A stretch of 64,000 nt of DNA from positions 1-64,000 of the forward strand of contig NZ_JACJRQ010000009.1 of assembly GCF_014697355.1 (NCBI RefSeq), written 5' to 3'. A program made the translations under genes and the position numbers. Below the pieces are notes generated by a model, which saw nothing but the letters and a program-made list of their open reading frames with translations, had not been told where the DNA came from and did not search any database. Below, piece by piece: positions 9,855-19,015 of this stretch. The DNA is from Nostoc calcicola FACHB-3891. Lineage in GTDB: Bacteria; Cyanobacteriota; Cyanobacteriia; Cyanobacteriales; Nostocaceae. Position 1 is the stretch's first letter. Each line of letters begins with the position of its first letter.

Positions 9855-10778
9855 TTATCTCGCCCATTGTTGCAAGATATAAGCATAAAAAGCATCTTTA
9901 TCTACTTTATCCATTGCATAAATCTTACGACCACCAGACACAACTTTAGTGCGCCCCTGACTGACACCAGTGGTAATAATTTCTGTTTCCCATTCCCGCA
10001 ATTGATAAAATTCTGGATGTCCCAAATAAGCCGTTGCCAAAACATCCCAAAAATAATAATCTTGGGGGATAACTAGTGCATAACATTGTCCTGCTAAATC
10101 CGAGATTGGATAATGGCGTTGTCGCCCCATTTTTTGCACTAATTCTGATGTGACTGGGACATTGTTTGTCAAATCCAAAGGACACATAATAATTTCAATT
10201 TTGGTTTGCCAAACTCGCGCTGCTGAAATTGGGTCCCAATAAACATTCCATTCAGCAGAACCATCTTGTCCTGGTTCTAAACTTTTTTCTACATTACCAG
10301 GAACATTTAAAGCGCCTCCCATCCAAACAATTTTGTGAATCTTGGCTTCAATTTCTGGTGCTTTCTCCAAAGCTGCTGCAACCGTCGTCAACGGGCCAGT
10401 TACCATCAAGGTTACGGGATTTGATGCTTCACGTAACACCTGAATCATAAAATCTTGACCTGTTTCGGCAACTAAAGGCGTAGTGATGGTTTCGCTTTGG
10501 TTGAGAATGGGTAAATGGTCAACGATAAATGAATCCCGACGATAGAGATTAGGAAATGGATTTATACCACGCACAGTACTTTCTGCAACCGGAATATGAG
10601 AAAATCCCATCAAATCAAGAATTTTACGTGTGGCGCTAACAGCTGGTTGGATATAACAATCGGCTGGGGTGACAACAACACCCAGAAGTTCGATACGATC
10701 CATTGTCAACAGCAGCATAGTTGCTAAATAATCATCTACACCGCCATCATGATCCATTAATACGAGTTGTTTTGACAT
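9855..10778 (-). CDS. Inosine/uridine-preferring nucleoside hydrolase family
   Basis: The family cleaves the N-glycosidic bond of ribonucleosides to a free base and ribose. The calcium-binding DxDxxxDD-type motif at the N-terminus appears as LMDHDGGVDDYLATMLL (residues 7-23). The middle motif VTGPLTTVAAAL and a late DVLATAYL are also family-like. At 307 residues the length is typical. It is divergent from the cytosine-deaminase-like gene, with only 20 bp between start codons, so the two probably share a regulatory region in a base-salvage role. The precise substrate is not readable from sequence. Confidence 0.88.
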   Translation of the reverse strand: MSKQLVLMDHDGGVDDYLATMLLLTMDRIELLGVVVTPADCYIQPAVSATRKILDLMGFSHIPVAESTVRGINPFPNLYRRDSFIVDHLPILNQSETITTPLVAETGQDFMIQVLREASNPVTLMVTGPLTTVAAALEKAPEIEAKIHKIVWMGGALNVPGNVEKSLEPGQDGSAEWNVYWDPISAARVWQTKIEIIMCPLDLTNNVPVTSELVQKMGRQRHYPISDLAGQCYALVIPQDYYFWDVLATAYLGHPEFYQLREWETEIITTGVSQGRTKVVSGGRKIYAMDKVDKDAFYAYILQQWAR

Positions 10779-10798
10779 ATTTTTAGGAGAATAAAAAA

Positions 10799-11230
10799 AT
10801 GGATGAATTTATGCAGGCTGCAATTCAAGAAGCAAAACAAGGCAGACAAGAAGGTGGAATTCCTATTGGTTCGGTTCTCGTCAAGGATGGCAAAATTCTC
10901 GGCAGAGGACACAATAAACGCGTACAAGATGGCGATCCTGTTACCCACGCCGAAATTGATTGTCTTCGCAATGCTGGCAGAGTTGGCAGCTATAGAGGTA
11001 CAACACTATATTCAACCTTAATGCCGTGCTATTTATGCGCTGGGGCAGTGGTACAATTTGGTATTAAAAAAGTTATTGCCGGAGAATCCAGAACTTTTCC
11101 TGGTGCCAAAGATTTTATGATATCTCACGGTGTGGAAGTAATCGATCTCAATCTTGAGGAATGCGAACAAATAATGAGTGAGTTTATTGAAACTAACCCC
11201 GAACTTTGGAACGAAGATATTGGTAAGTGA
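10799..11230 (+). CDS. Cytosine deaminase-like zinc nucleoside/base deaminase
   Basis: A 143-residue protein of the cytidine deaminase superfamily. The zinc-site motifs are HAE (THAEIDCL, near residue 50) and PCxxC (LMPCYLCAGAV, near 78). The overall pattern, including GGIPIGSVLVKDGK near the start and a WNEDIGK end, resembles yeast cytosine deaminase Fcy1 more than tRNA adenosine deaminase TadA. It would convert cytosine to uracil. A clear ribosome site AGGAG sits 8 bases before the ATG. The divergent neighbour is a nucleoside hydrolase that could release the base, which fits salvage. The substrate is inferred. Confidence 0.82.
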   Translation: MDEFMQAAIQEAKQGRQEGGIPIGSVLVKDGKILGRGHNKRVQDGDPVTHAEIDCLRNAGRVGSYRGTTLYSTLMPCYLCAGAVVQFGIKKVIAGESRTFPGAKDFMISHGVEVIDLNLEECEQIMSEFIETNPELWNEDIGK

Positions 11231-11284
11231 AGTCCAATTTTGGATTTTAGATTTTAGATTTTGGATTGAGAATAGCTTAAATTG

Positions 11285-11391
11285 TAGTGGACTGACACAG
11301 CTAAAATAGTGCATTAGCAAAAATCAAAAACCTTGTTTTCTATCAAGACCTCAAAAATCTATTGCATCATTTTAGTCGTGTCAGTCCAGTA
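11285..11391. mobile_element. 107-bp MITE-like element, copy 1
   Basis: The element begins TAGTGGACTGACACAGCTAAAAT and ends in the near-inverse, giving terminal inverted repeats of about 23 bp with few mismatches. It has no coding capacity. Copies lie at 11494-11600 (inverted relative to this one) and 44452-44558, all exactly 107 bp. TA at both outer ends may be a target duplication. It is a non-autonomous element mobilised by a transposase elsewhere. Confidence 0.8.
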
Positions 11392-11493
11392 GGGTGCGTT
11401 AAAGCAGCGCTTAACGCACCTGTAAATATGGTGCGTTACGGCTAAATCAGACTTTCTCAAACGCTCAAATTCCTACACAGCCGTAACACACCC

Positions 11494-11600
11494 TACTGGA
11501 CTGACACGACTAAAATGATGCAATAGATTTTTGAGGTCTTGATAGAAAACAAGGTTTTTGATTTTTGCTAATGCACTATTTTAGCTGTGTCAGTCCACTA
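11494..11600. mobile_element. 107-bp MITE-like element, copy 2 (inverted)
   Basis: It is essentially the reverse complement of copy 1, 102 bp away. The spacer itself has inverted GGTGCGTTACGG/CCGTAACACACC segments. The pair makes a palindrome of over 300 bp downstream of the cytosine deaminase-like gene. Its orientation matches copy 3 at 44452. Confidence 0.8.
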
Positions 11601-11637
11601 CCTTTTGATTTACTGGAAACAGGAATTATAGTGAGTT

Positions 11638-12903
11638 TTACAGTTTTGATAGTGGTAAACAAGCTTTTATATTTACTTGTTCAAAAATAGGCAATATTTG
11701 TTCTTGTAGTATTTTTTGGTTTGAGGTTGGAAGTCTATTTAAAACAGATAAACTTTGACTATAAAAAAGCTGATATTTAGAGCAATCATTTAAATATACA
11801 TGAGCGATCGCCAGACTCAATAGCGCAGTATATTCACTGTAATCATCTTCATTTTTTTGTACCAGTGGTAAAACTTGCTGCCCGTAATCAATGGCTAAAT
11901 TAGGATCGCCTTTAAGGAAAGAAGCTAAAGACATATATGCCAAAGCTTGAGTTTCTGCTCCCGAAATTTTATGTTTACGTGCGATATTTAAGAGTTGTTG
12001 AGAATAATTCATCGCTCGATCGTTTTTATACCCAAGCATTATACTATACAAAGAAAGATGTCTTAATGCTGTAATTTCACCGATAATATCCCGATTTTTC
12101 CGAGCATCTCCTAAATACTTTTGAAAGAAATTAATAGAATCATTTAAATTATTTGGAGCTACTATAAAACCTACATTTTTGAGAAACAATTCTTCTAAAG
12201 AATACTGTTGTTGATTGCGGGTTTCATCTAAATTAAGTTTACTTTCTAGAGGCCAAACTCTTCTGACTACTCGCCCAATAATATTTTCTTTAGGAACAAA
12301 ACCCCAACAACGACTATCGTAACTATTAGTGCGATTATCACCTAGTGTTAAATACGAGTTAGGTGGTAGAGTTTGAGGTTTAGACAAAGCAGGTGGTTGT
12401 TCGTCCGATGCACAAACATCTATAGTTGTTTTTTGTTTGCGATCGAGATACTTTTCTTGAAGAAGCTGATTGTTAATATATACTTTACCTTTTCTAAGTT
12501 CTACTTTTTCTCCAGGTAAAGCAATAATCCGCTTGATAAATGGTTCTGTATACTCTAGCTGTGTCAATTTTTCAGTAGGCTTAAATATAATAATATCGCC
12601 ACGTTTAGGCAATTGAGAATTGTAAACAAATTTATCAACTAATACATAATCTGCATTCCATTGCACTGGACTACCATATAAAGTAGTTTCCATTGAACCT
12701 GCTGGTATCCATCTAATCTCAAAGATTTCTCTCAATGTCCGAATATTGCTGCCATCAACAGATAAGTTTTTTTTGGTGGATAACTTATCTGTATGATTTT
12801 TCTGCAATAATTTTTGGTCTTTAACCTGTGAAATTTCAGATTTCAATAGGGGAATGAAGCTAACGATACTGAAGAAAGTCAGCAATATAAAATCAATTCG
12901 CAT
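11638..12903 (-). CDS. Signal peptidase I with C-terminal TPR-like extension
   Basis: Type I signal peptidase cleaves signal peptides of exported proteins at the outer face of the membrane by a Ser/Lys dyad. Residues 5-20 form a membrane anchor, and a 45-residue linker follows. The catalytic serine is in PAGSMETTL (Ser70), and the lysine in FIKRIIALPGE (Lys124). Box E (LTLGDNRTNSYDSR) is at 186-198. The peptidase ends near 225. Residues 230-421 add a helical region with TPR-like spacing (RNRDIIGEITALRHLSLYS and later repeats), absent from ordinary LepB and roughly doubling its length. It is monocistronic. The tail may bind clients or partners, which is inference. Confidence 0.85.
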   Translation of the reverse strand: MRIDFILLTFFSIVSFIPLLKSEISQVKDQKLLQKNHTDKLSTKKNLSVDGSNIRTLREIFEIRWIPAGSMETTLYGSPVQWNADYVLVDKFVYNSQLPKRGDIIIFKPTEKLTQLEYTEPFIKRIIALPGEKVELRKGKVYINNQLLQEKYLDRKQKTTIDVCASDEQPPALSKPQTLPPNSYLTLGDNRTNSYDSRCWGFVPKENIIGRVVRRVWPLESKLNLDETRNQQQYSLEELFLKNVGFIVAPNNLNDSINFFQKYLGDARKNRDIIGEITALRHLSLYSIMLGYKNDRAMNYSQQLLNIARKHKISGAETQALAYMSLASFLKGDPNLAIDYGQQVLPLVQKNEDDYSEYTALLSLAIAHVYLNDCSKYQLFYSQSLSVLNRLPTSNQKILQEQILPIFEQVNIKACLPLSKL

Positions 12904-13008
12904 AAGTTATATTCGGATAATTCTTATGAATTATCAACTTTTTTATGGTGTGGTTTTGAGTCTTATTACATTTTGTAATATAGTTATATTTCTTGCCACA
13001 GATTTAAC

Positions 13009-13230
13009 TTATTCATCGGCTACGTAAAGGAGAAACCACCACAACTCTAGCCCGATGAAGGCTAAACCAGCGATCGCCACACCAACTTTCAACCCCAAAG
13101 GTTGCTCTATGTGGGAAAATTGGCTACTTTGCTCTGAATGAACTGGCATTTCTGCTAAGGCTACGGTTGATGTTGCAGTCAGAAAAACTAAACTAGCCAA
13201 ACTTCCCCAAAGCATTTTTTTACTAAACAT
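13009..13230 (-). CDS. Small membrane protein downstream of copper ATPase
   Basis: A 73-residue protein with an N-terminal signal peptide (residues 1-26, ending ALA), a short polar loop containing two histidines, and one membrane helix (about 48-68, LKVGVAIAGLAFIGLELWWFLL). It follows the copper ATPase on the same strand, 123 bp away. A role in copper handling is suggested only by position. I do not recognise a named family. Confidence 0.65.
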   Translation of the reverse strand: MFSKKMLWGSLASLVFLTATSTVALAEMPVHSEQSSQFSHIEQPLGLKVGVAIAGLAFIGLELWWFLLYVADE

Positions 13231-13328
13231 TTGCTGATACCAAAAAAGGGACTGGTGACAGGGGGTTAGGGACTGGGGAGATAAGGAAGCAGGGGAGCAG
13301 GGAAAGCAGAGGCAGAAATGACTAATCC

Positions 13329-13355
13329 AAAATCTAAAATCTAAAATCCAAAATC
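13329..13355. repeat. ATTTTAGA/ATTTTGGA heptamer array
   Basis: Short tandem CAAAATC/TAAAATC units abut the 3' end of the copper ATPase gene. It is the same unit that occurs in frame inside that gene at 13711-13755. Confidence 0.6.
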
Positions 13356-15654
13356 AGATGGTTTTTGCTTGAAATTTACGCAATCTTAGGGCATTGCTCA
13401 CAACAGAAACCGAAGAAAGAGCCATCGCAGCTCCGGCGATAATGGGATTGAGTAACCAACCGAAGATCGGGAAGAGAATTCCAGCTGCAATGGGAATGCC
13501 GATAATGTTATAGATAAAAGCAAAAAAGAGATTTTGCCTGATATTGTTGATAGTGGCGCGACTAAGTTGAATAGCCGTCACAATTCCTTGCAAATCTCCA
13601 GAAATTAGCGTGATATCGCTAGCAGCGATCGCCACATCTGTTCCCGTACCAATGGCAATCCCCACATCAGCCTGGGCTAGTGCTGGGGCATCATTTATAC
13701 CATCGCCTACCATTGCTACAATTTTAGATTTTAGATTTTGGATTTTGGATTTTGAAGCGGGAAATTTCTCTATCTCTCCTTGCAGAGATTGGATTATCGC
13801 CGCCTTTCGATCTGGACGAACTTCGGCAAATACTCGTTTGATGCCAACTTGCTGAGCGATCGCTTCTGCTGTTTTCTGATTATCTCCGGTAAGCATTACT
13901 ACTTCTAAACCCAATTTTTGTAGTGTTTTCACTACTGTTGCGGATGAAGGTTTGAGGGCATCGGCAATACCCATTACTGCTTGTATTTCGCCATCTACGG
14001 CTATGAAAATAACTGTTTTTCCAGCGGCTTCCCATGCATTTTTATACTGCTCAATAACCGTGGTATTAATTTCGAGTTCTGTTAACCAGCGTTGAGTACC
14101 AATTTGCACTAGGCGATCGCTAACAATTGCTTGGACGCCACTACCTGGAATTGCTTGAAAGTTCTTAACCTCCGTTAAACTCACCTCTTGAGACTCGGCA
14201 TATCTGACAACAGCCGAGGCTAAGGGATGTTCAGAATTCCTTTCTACCGTTGCTGCTAACTGTAAAAGTTTGAGTTCGTTACCGTTGGCTGTGCCGTTGA
14301 CAGTTACAAAATCTGTAACCGTAGGTTTACCCACAGTTAAAGTGCCGGTTTTATCTAAAACTATAGTTTGGATTTTGTGTGCCAGTTCTAAGCTGTCTGC
14401 GCCTTTAATCAAGATGCCATTTTCTGCACCTTTGCCAGTTCCCACCATTACAGAAGTCGGGGTAGCTAAACCCAAAGCACAAGGACAAGCGATAATTAGT
14501 ACACCTACCATTGTCATTGTTGCTAAGGTGAGGTTGCCTGTGAAGTTAAACCAAATCACAAAAGTGGCGATCGCAATGGCAATTACAGCTGGTACAAACC
14601 ATCCCGTCACTCGATCTGCCAATCGTTGAATTGGTGCTTTGGAACCTTGTGCTTGTTGCACTAATTTGACTATTTGAGCCAAAAACGTATCTTTTCCGAC
14701 TCGTGTTGCCCGAAACTGAAATGCACCCGCACCGTTTATCGTCGCCCCAATCACCTCATCTGGTGGTTGCTTTTTGACTGGCAAACTTTCACCAGTCACC
14801 ATCGCTTCATCTACTGTGGAAACCCCTGCAATAACTTCCCCATCTACTGGAATTTTTTCGCCAGGGCGTACCAAAATCACATCGTTGATTTTAACTTGGG
14901 CGATGGGAACATCAATTTCTACACCATCACGGATGACTCTGGCATCTCTGGCTTGGAGTCCCATGAGTTTGCGGATAGCTTCAGAAGTTTGCCCCTTGGC
15001 GCGATTTTCCAATAATCGCCCCAGCAAAATTAAGGTAATGACAATGGCAGCAACTTCATAATAAACATGAGGAATCAAGCCCTGAGCAATAAAAAATCCC
15101 GGTAAAACGGTGATAAACAAAGAATATAGATACGCCGCACCAGTACCCAAAGCAATCAGCGTGTCCATCGTCGCCGTATGACGCTTCAAAGCTTTCCAGC
15201 CATTGCGGTAAAAAGATCCACCACACCAAAACACGACAGGTGTTGTCAGCACTAGCTGTACCCAAGGATTCCCAAGGAAACTCGGAATCAAGGGCAAATT
15301 TACCCCAGTCATCATCGGTAGCGATCCTAAAAATAGGAAACCGCTGATTACACCTCCCACCAATAGCTTGAGTGAGAGTTCGCGTTGTTTTGCTTGTCTA
15401 GTTGCTGTCTCGGTATCATCTTCTGGAGACAGGATTTCTTCACAGAGTGAGTCAGAAGAGTAACCAGCAGCCGCGATCGCACCTTGGATTTGTTCTAAAT
15501 TGGTGAGAGAGCGATCGTAATTGATGGCGGCTTGTTCAGCTCCAAAGTTAACGTTGCAATCAATCACCCCACGAACCGAGCGAATCGCCTTTTCGACGTT
15601 GTTAGCACAAGCGGCACAACTCATGCCTCGAAGTTTTAGTGTGAGAGTATCCAT
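13354..15654 (-). CDS. Copper-translocating P1B-type ATPase
   Basis: An ATP-driven copper(I) exporter or thylakoid importer of the CtaA/PacS/CopA type. In order it has an N-terminal heavy-metal domain with GMSCAAC, the membrane helices, the actuator TGES loop, the transmembrane metal motif CPC in [12 protein letters not shown], the phosphorylation motif DKTGTLT, the HP motif (SEHPLA), the MLTGDN segment and the hinge GDGINDAP. Between AIIQSLQ and [10 protein letters not shown] about 17 residues ([12 protein letters not shown]) come from an in-frame heptamer array. I prefer the ATG at 15654. The ATG three codons upstream lies in a CCCAATGCCCAAT repeat. It is preceded by an Atx1-like chaperone and followed by a small membrane protein. 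I cannot decide between ctaA, pacS and copA. Confidence 0.92.
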   Translation of the reverse strand: MDTLTLKLRGMSCAACANNVEKAIRSVRGVIDCNVNFGAEQAAINYDRSLTNLEQIQGAIAAAGYSSDSLCEEILSPEDDTETATRQAKQRELSLKLLVGGVISGFLFLGSLPMMTGVNLPLIPSFLGNPWVQLVLTTPVVFWCGGSFYRNGWKALKRHTATMDTLIALGTGAAYLYSLFITVLPGFFIAQGLIPHVYYEVAAIVITLILLGRLLENRAKGQTSEAIRKLMGLQARDARVIRDGVEIDVPIAQVKINDVILVRPGEKIPVDGEVIAGVSTVDEAMVTGESLPVKKQPPDEVIGATINGAGAFQFRATRVGKDTFLAQIVKLVQQAQGSKAPIQRLADRVTGWFVPAVIAIAIATFVIWFNFTGNLTLATMTMVGVLIIACPCALGLATPTSVMVGTGKGAENGILIKGADSLELAHKIQTIVLDKTGTLTVGKPTVTDFVTVNGTANGNELKLLQLAATVERNSEHPLASAVVRYAESQEVSLTEVKNFQAIPGSGVQAIVSDRLVQIGTQRWLTELEINTTVIEQYKNAWEAAGKTVIFIAVDGEIQAVMGIADALKPSSATVVKTLQKLGLEVVMLTGDNQKTAEAIAQQVGIKRVFAEVRPDRKAAIIQSLQGEIEKFPASKSKIQNLKSKIVAMVGDGINDAPALAQADVGIAIGTGTDVAIAASDITLISGDLQGIVTAIQLSRATINNIRQNLFFAFIYNIIGIPIAAGILFPIFGWLLNPIIAGAAMALSSVSVVSNALRLRKFQAKTI
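13711..13763. repeat. In-frame heptamer array inside the copper ATPase gene
   Basis: ATTTTAGATTTTAGATTTTGG-type heptamers are read in frame as [12 protein letters not shown], directly before the conserved GDGIND hinge. The unit also occurs intergenically at 5122-5152, 11236-11267 and 13329-13355. Confidence 0.75.
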
Positions 15655-15781
15655 ATTGGGCATTGGGCATTGGGGATTGGGGACTAGGGACTGGGGATTA
15701 GGACTAAGTTACGATTAGGGAGTGGGGGGGAAGAGCTTTCCTGATACCCAATACCCAGTCCCCAGTCCCCAATCCCTTTAT

Positions 15782-15976
15782 TTAGCCGACTGGATAACCA
15801 GCAGCAGCTAACGCTTCCTTAATTGCTGTTTCTGATGCTTGAGTTTCTACACTGACAAGCTTGGTTGTTGGATCGGCTTGAATGCTAGCATTGGCATCGA
15901 CTGCCTGAAGTGCTTTGGTGATGGTACTTGCACAAACAGAACAAGCCATGTTGGGAACTGTGAGTTGGAGAGTCAT
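15782..15976 (-). CDS. Copper chaperone, Atx1-like heavy-metal-associated domain
   Basis: A 64-residue single HMA domain with the metal motif MACSVCAS (two cysteines, positions 12 and 15) and beta-alpha-beta spacing. It would carry copper(I) in the cytoplasm to the HMA domain of the ATPase encoded 120 bp downstream. Cyanobacterial Atx1 serves CtaA and PacS in this way. A palindromic MerR-type promoter lies about 110 bp upstream. Confidence 0.88.
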   Translation of the reverse strand: MTLQLTVPNMACSVCASTITKALQAVDANASIQADPTTKLVSVETQASETAIKEALAAAGYPVG

Positions 15977-16084
15977 AGATTTACGGGATCAAATGAACAA
16001 CCTCGCCATACCAAGCTGGATGACTGGGACTTAATCTTACACCTCAGAATTTTCTGATTTCTGGCTGAAGAATCGCCTTGAATT

Positions 16085-16118
16085 TATCCTAGACTCTCCA
16101 GCTGGCTAGAGAGTCTAG
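16085..16118 (-). promoter_or_regulatory. Candidate MerR-family (CueR-like) promoter of the copper module
   Basis: A perfect 10-bp inverted repeat (CTAGACTCTC at 16089-16098, GAGAGTCTAG at 16109-16118) encloses 10 bases. Read on the minus strand it gives a -35-like TAGACT, a 20-base spacer carrying the dyad, and a -10-like TAGGAT. This overlong spacer with a dyad between the boxes is the hallmark of promoters activated by MerR-type metal sensors. The transcript would start about 100 bases before the Atx1-like gene. The dyad is symmetric, so it could also face rtcB, but the -10 is better toward the copper genes. No merR gene is in the window. Confidence 0.5.
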
Positions 16119-16317
16119 AGATTTCTAAAAGTTTCAAAAATACAATGTGCTACAAAAACTTGTCACGGGATAAAAGCGTGTGCTATTAAGGTGATATATC
16201 TGTTGTTTTCCCCACAATTCTGGGAAAATAACCCCCTTGAGACGCGGCTGCTGAACCCAAGTCTCCTTATCTCTTCACAACAAAGAGTCTTTTTTAAGAC
16301 TCTAATTTGGAGTTTTC

Positions 16318-17838
16318 ATGCAGCCAAAAAATCTCAAACGTCTCCTGCGTGCTTTAGGGCGGCAGGGTTTGGATGTAACTTACAGCGATCGGACTTATTC
16401 TGTTCGTCTAGTTAATTCTCCCGATGCTCCTGTAGCAGAAGTATTAATACCAGAAGATTTCCCCGTAGAAGCTAAGGCGCTGAAGCAGTTAGCGAATTTG
16501 GCAAGCGTTCGTCACCCGTCAGGTGGATGTGTGTGTCGTGCCTGTGCTACGCCTGACTTTCATCCTGGTGATGCAGGGGTTGCCATTGGTTCAGTTGTAG
16601 AAACAGTGGGTCAGGTAATCCCTGGTGCTGTCGGTTCTGACATCAATTGTGGGATGCGTCTACATGTAGCTGATTTGACAATCGAGGAATTTCTCGCAAA
16701 GCGTGATCAATTCGTAGAACGGATGAAGGGGGATTACTTCTTCGGTACGCGTGATGTAACTATGACTGCTCAAGCAATGCAAGCATTATTTCAGTACGGA
16801 GTTCCCGGTTGGTTAGATGCCATGCTAGATCGGGCTACTGGGAGTGTAGTTAAGTCTGATTTACAACAACTTGCCGAAGAAAGCGATGCCATCTTCTTAG
16901 GTGGTTCAATGGATGGTGACTGGAAACTCGCGCCTGAAGAATTGGTTCCCGATGCTGGACTAGTGCGCGATGGCGGACTAGCAACTATCGGCGGCGGCAA
17001 TCATTTTGTAGAGGTGCAGCGAGTTGATAAAGTCGAAAACCGCGCACTTGCCCACGCTTGGGGAGTGCGCGAAGGACAGCTAGCTTTTATGATTCACTCT
17101 GGTTCTCGGAATGTGGGTAAGTACATCGGGGGAATGTGGCGAGATAAAGCTAAGGCGGCTTGGCAAAAAAATTTGAAATACCCAGATTCTCAGATTTTTC
17201 CTCTTTCAACTTCTTCTCATCCCGAACTAGTTGCGAGTTACCTGCAAGCTGAGGCAACAGCCGCTAACTATGGCTTTGTCAATCGCTTGCTGTTAGCAGA
17301 ATTGCTACGTCTGCGTTTGCGAGAAGTATACAAAGATGTGGAAGCACCTCTAGTTTATGACTTGCCGCACAACATCACCTTGCCACAAATTGAAGATATA
17401 GAGACATCTCTACAATCCAAAATCCAAGTTGCGCTTCCAGCGCACCAAAGGTGCGACCCAAAATCCAAAATTGATCGGTGGGTAACACGCAAGGGCGCTT
17501 GTCCGGCATATTCAGGGCAACCAGTAATTATCCCTGGTTCAATGGGTGCTTATTCTTATTTAATGGTGGGCAGAGGTAATCCAGCATTTTGTAATTCTGC
17601 TTCACATGGGGCGGGAAGAATTCGTTCTCGTTTCGATCTCAATCGCAGAGGTGCATCCCAAAGTGAGGCAGAACTGGGATTAACTGGAGTAGACTGCATC
17701 ACCTTGCGTGAAGAACGCCGCATTGAAGAAGCACCCGCCGCTTACAAGCCGATTCAGTCTGTGATTGATGTCCAGGTTGAGGCAGGAATGGTTGATGTTG
17801 TAGCGCGGTTGAGTCCGGTGTTGACGTTTAAGGCGTGA
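16318..17838 (+). CDS. rtcB: RtcB-family RNA ligase
   Basis: RtcB joins RNA 2',3'-cyclic phosphate ends to 5'-OH ends using GTP and manganese, in tRNA/RNA repair. Metal- and guanylate-site motifs are visible: a cysteine in GSDINCGMRLH, GGGNHFVEVQ with the metal-binding asparagine/histidine, IHSGSRNVG, and the C-terminal SHGAGR that carries the guanylylated histidine. The ATG has GGAG 9 bases upstream. Residues about 366-386 (from LQSKIQ to PKSKID) are encoded by a repeat with an embedded palindrome. They sit between LPHNITL and the RKGACPA block, so the protein is longer than usual at 506 residues. Confidence 0.9.
   Translation: MQPKNLKRLLRALGRQGLDVTYSDRTYSVRLVNSPDAPVAEVLIPEDFPVEAKALKQLANLASVRHPSGGCVCRACATPDFHPGDAGVAIGSVVETVGQVIPGAVGSDINCGMRLHVADLTIEEFLAKRDQFVERMKGDYFFGTRDVTMTAQAMQALFQYGVPGWLDAMLDRATGSVVKSDLQQLAEESDAIFLGGSMDGDWKLAPEELVPDAGLVRDGGLATIGGGNHFVEVQRVDKVENRALAHAWGVREGQLAFMIHSGSRNVGKYIGGMWRDKAKAAWQKNLKYPDSQIFPLSTSSHPELVASYLQAEATAANYGFVNRLLLAELLRLRLREVYKDVEAPLVYDLPHNITLPQIEDIETSLQSKIQVALPAHQRCDPKSKIDRWVTRKGACPAYSGQPVIIPGSMGAYSYLMVGRGNPAFCNSASHGAGRIRSRFDLNRRGASQSEAELGLTGVDCITLREERRIEEAPAAYKPIQSVIDVQVEAGMVDVVARLSPVLTFKA
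17411..17474. repeat. In-frame repeat insertion inside rtcB
   Basis: Two AATCCAAAATCC heptamer pieces bracket a short palindrome (GTTGCGCTTCCAGCGCACC-like). Together they are read in frame as about 21 extra residues. The flanking heptamers match the dispersed TTTTGGA array family. Confidence 0.7.
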
Positions 17839-18052
17839 ATTAGTCAAAGACAATTAATTATTGGAGTTAGATTTACAGCGATTTTCAGGTAAATGAACTA
17901 CATTATTTTTATCTCACGCAAAGACAAGGCAGCGCGGTCTTGGGGGAAACCCCCATGAGCGACTGCCGCGCAAAGGAAGAAATAAGATTGTGGTCTAAAT
18001 ACATGAAAACTGCTGTAAAATCCAACGATCTGTTTTTAGGGATGGGATGAGC

Positions 18053-18943
18053 TCAACTCTCAACTTTTAAAGCTTCTTGAGAAAGGGTAGTAATTATGTC
18101 TGGTAGTGGACGATCGCGATCGCTCTCTTCTGGTGTTTCCCTACCCAAGGATGTTTCTTTTACCAACCGATAAACATCGGCTGCGCCTTGAAAAATCCGC
18201 TCGGTCAAATCTAAGGCTTGAAATGTGTCTGCAATCTCTTCCATTTCTCCTACCCATCGATGTGCTTTTGGTGTCATGGATGGTAGAGAGCGAGTAAGTA
18301 TTTTTGCTAATTCTGGTTGGCTACTGGACACTTCATCCCAGAGTTGTTGGTCTAAACCCAAACGATGGGCTGCAATCAGCAATTCTGTACCGATCGCTGT
18401 TAATCCTTTTGTCAGTGCTGCGTAGCACATTTTTAACCCAGAAGCTTGACCAATTTCATCGCCAATTACCCGCACATCTAAACCATAATCTCCCAATTGT
18501 TCGAGTTCAATTGCCTGTTTTCCAGATGCATAGATGCGGGTGCGATTGGGAACTCGTGGAGGCGGGCCAATGATTGATGCATCGACAAATTGTCCGCCCT
18601 TTGATTCAATTATTTGGGCAATATTTCTCACCTTCTGGGGTGCGATCGCATTGGCATCAACATATAAAATGCTTTTGCCAACGCTGCTTATTGCTTGAGC
18701 TACTTCTTCTGCTGCCTCTGTGGCGGCGGCGGGAACTAGCACTGACAGCACCACATCGGATTCGATCGCTAGTTGCTTGAGGGAACCCACATCCTTGATG
18801 TTGGCTGCGGCGGCTAATTGTCGAGTGCGATCGCTTCGGTCATCTAAGGCAGCAATGGTTTTCAATCCATGTTGATTGAGTACGGCGGCGATCGCCTGCC
18901 CCATGTCGCCCGGACTTAAAATACCAACAGTTTGAATTTGCAT
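18053..18943 (-). CDS. NAD(P)-dependent beta-hydroxyacid dehydrogenase-like protein
   Basis: It has an N-terminal Rossmann fold of the 6-phosphogluconate/3-hydroxyisobutyrate dehydrogenase type (GILSPGDMGQAIAAVLNQHG, residues 8-27). The C-terminal helical half (about 190-280) looks like the DUF1932 family. The segment ASIIGPPPRVPNRTRIYASG is the usual substrate-side loop, and GLKMCYAALTKG carries the expected catalytic lysine position. The 296-residue length is normal. The substrate is unknown. It reads alone on the minus strand. Confidence 0.8.
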   Translation of the reverse strand: MQIQTVGILSPGDMGQAIAAVLNQHGLKTIAALDDRSDRTRQLAAAANIKDVGSLKQLAIESDVVLSVLVPAAATEAAEEVAQAISSVGKSILYVDANAIAPQKVRNIAQIIESKGGQFVDASIIGPPPRVPNRTRIYASGKQAIELEQLGDYGLDVRVIGDEIGQASGLKMCYAALTKGLTAIGTELLIAAHRLGLDQQLWDEVSSSQPELAKILTRSLPSMTPKAHRWVGEMEEIADTFQALDLTERIFQGAADVYRLVKETSLGRETPEESDRDRPLPDIITTLSQEALKVES

Positions 18944-19015
18944 GGAAAGCTTGATTCCGAAATGCTAATTAAAGAGTACTGGTGTGCGCCCTTTGTTTGG
19001 ACACCCAGTACTCCT

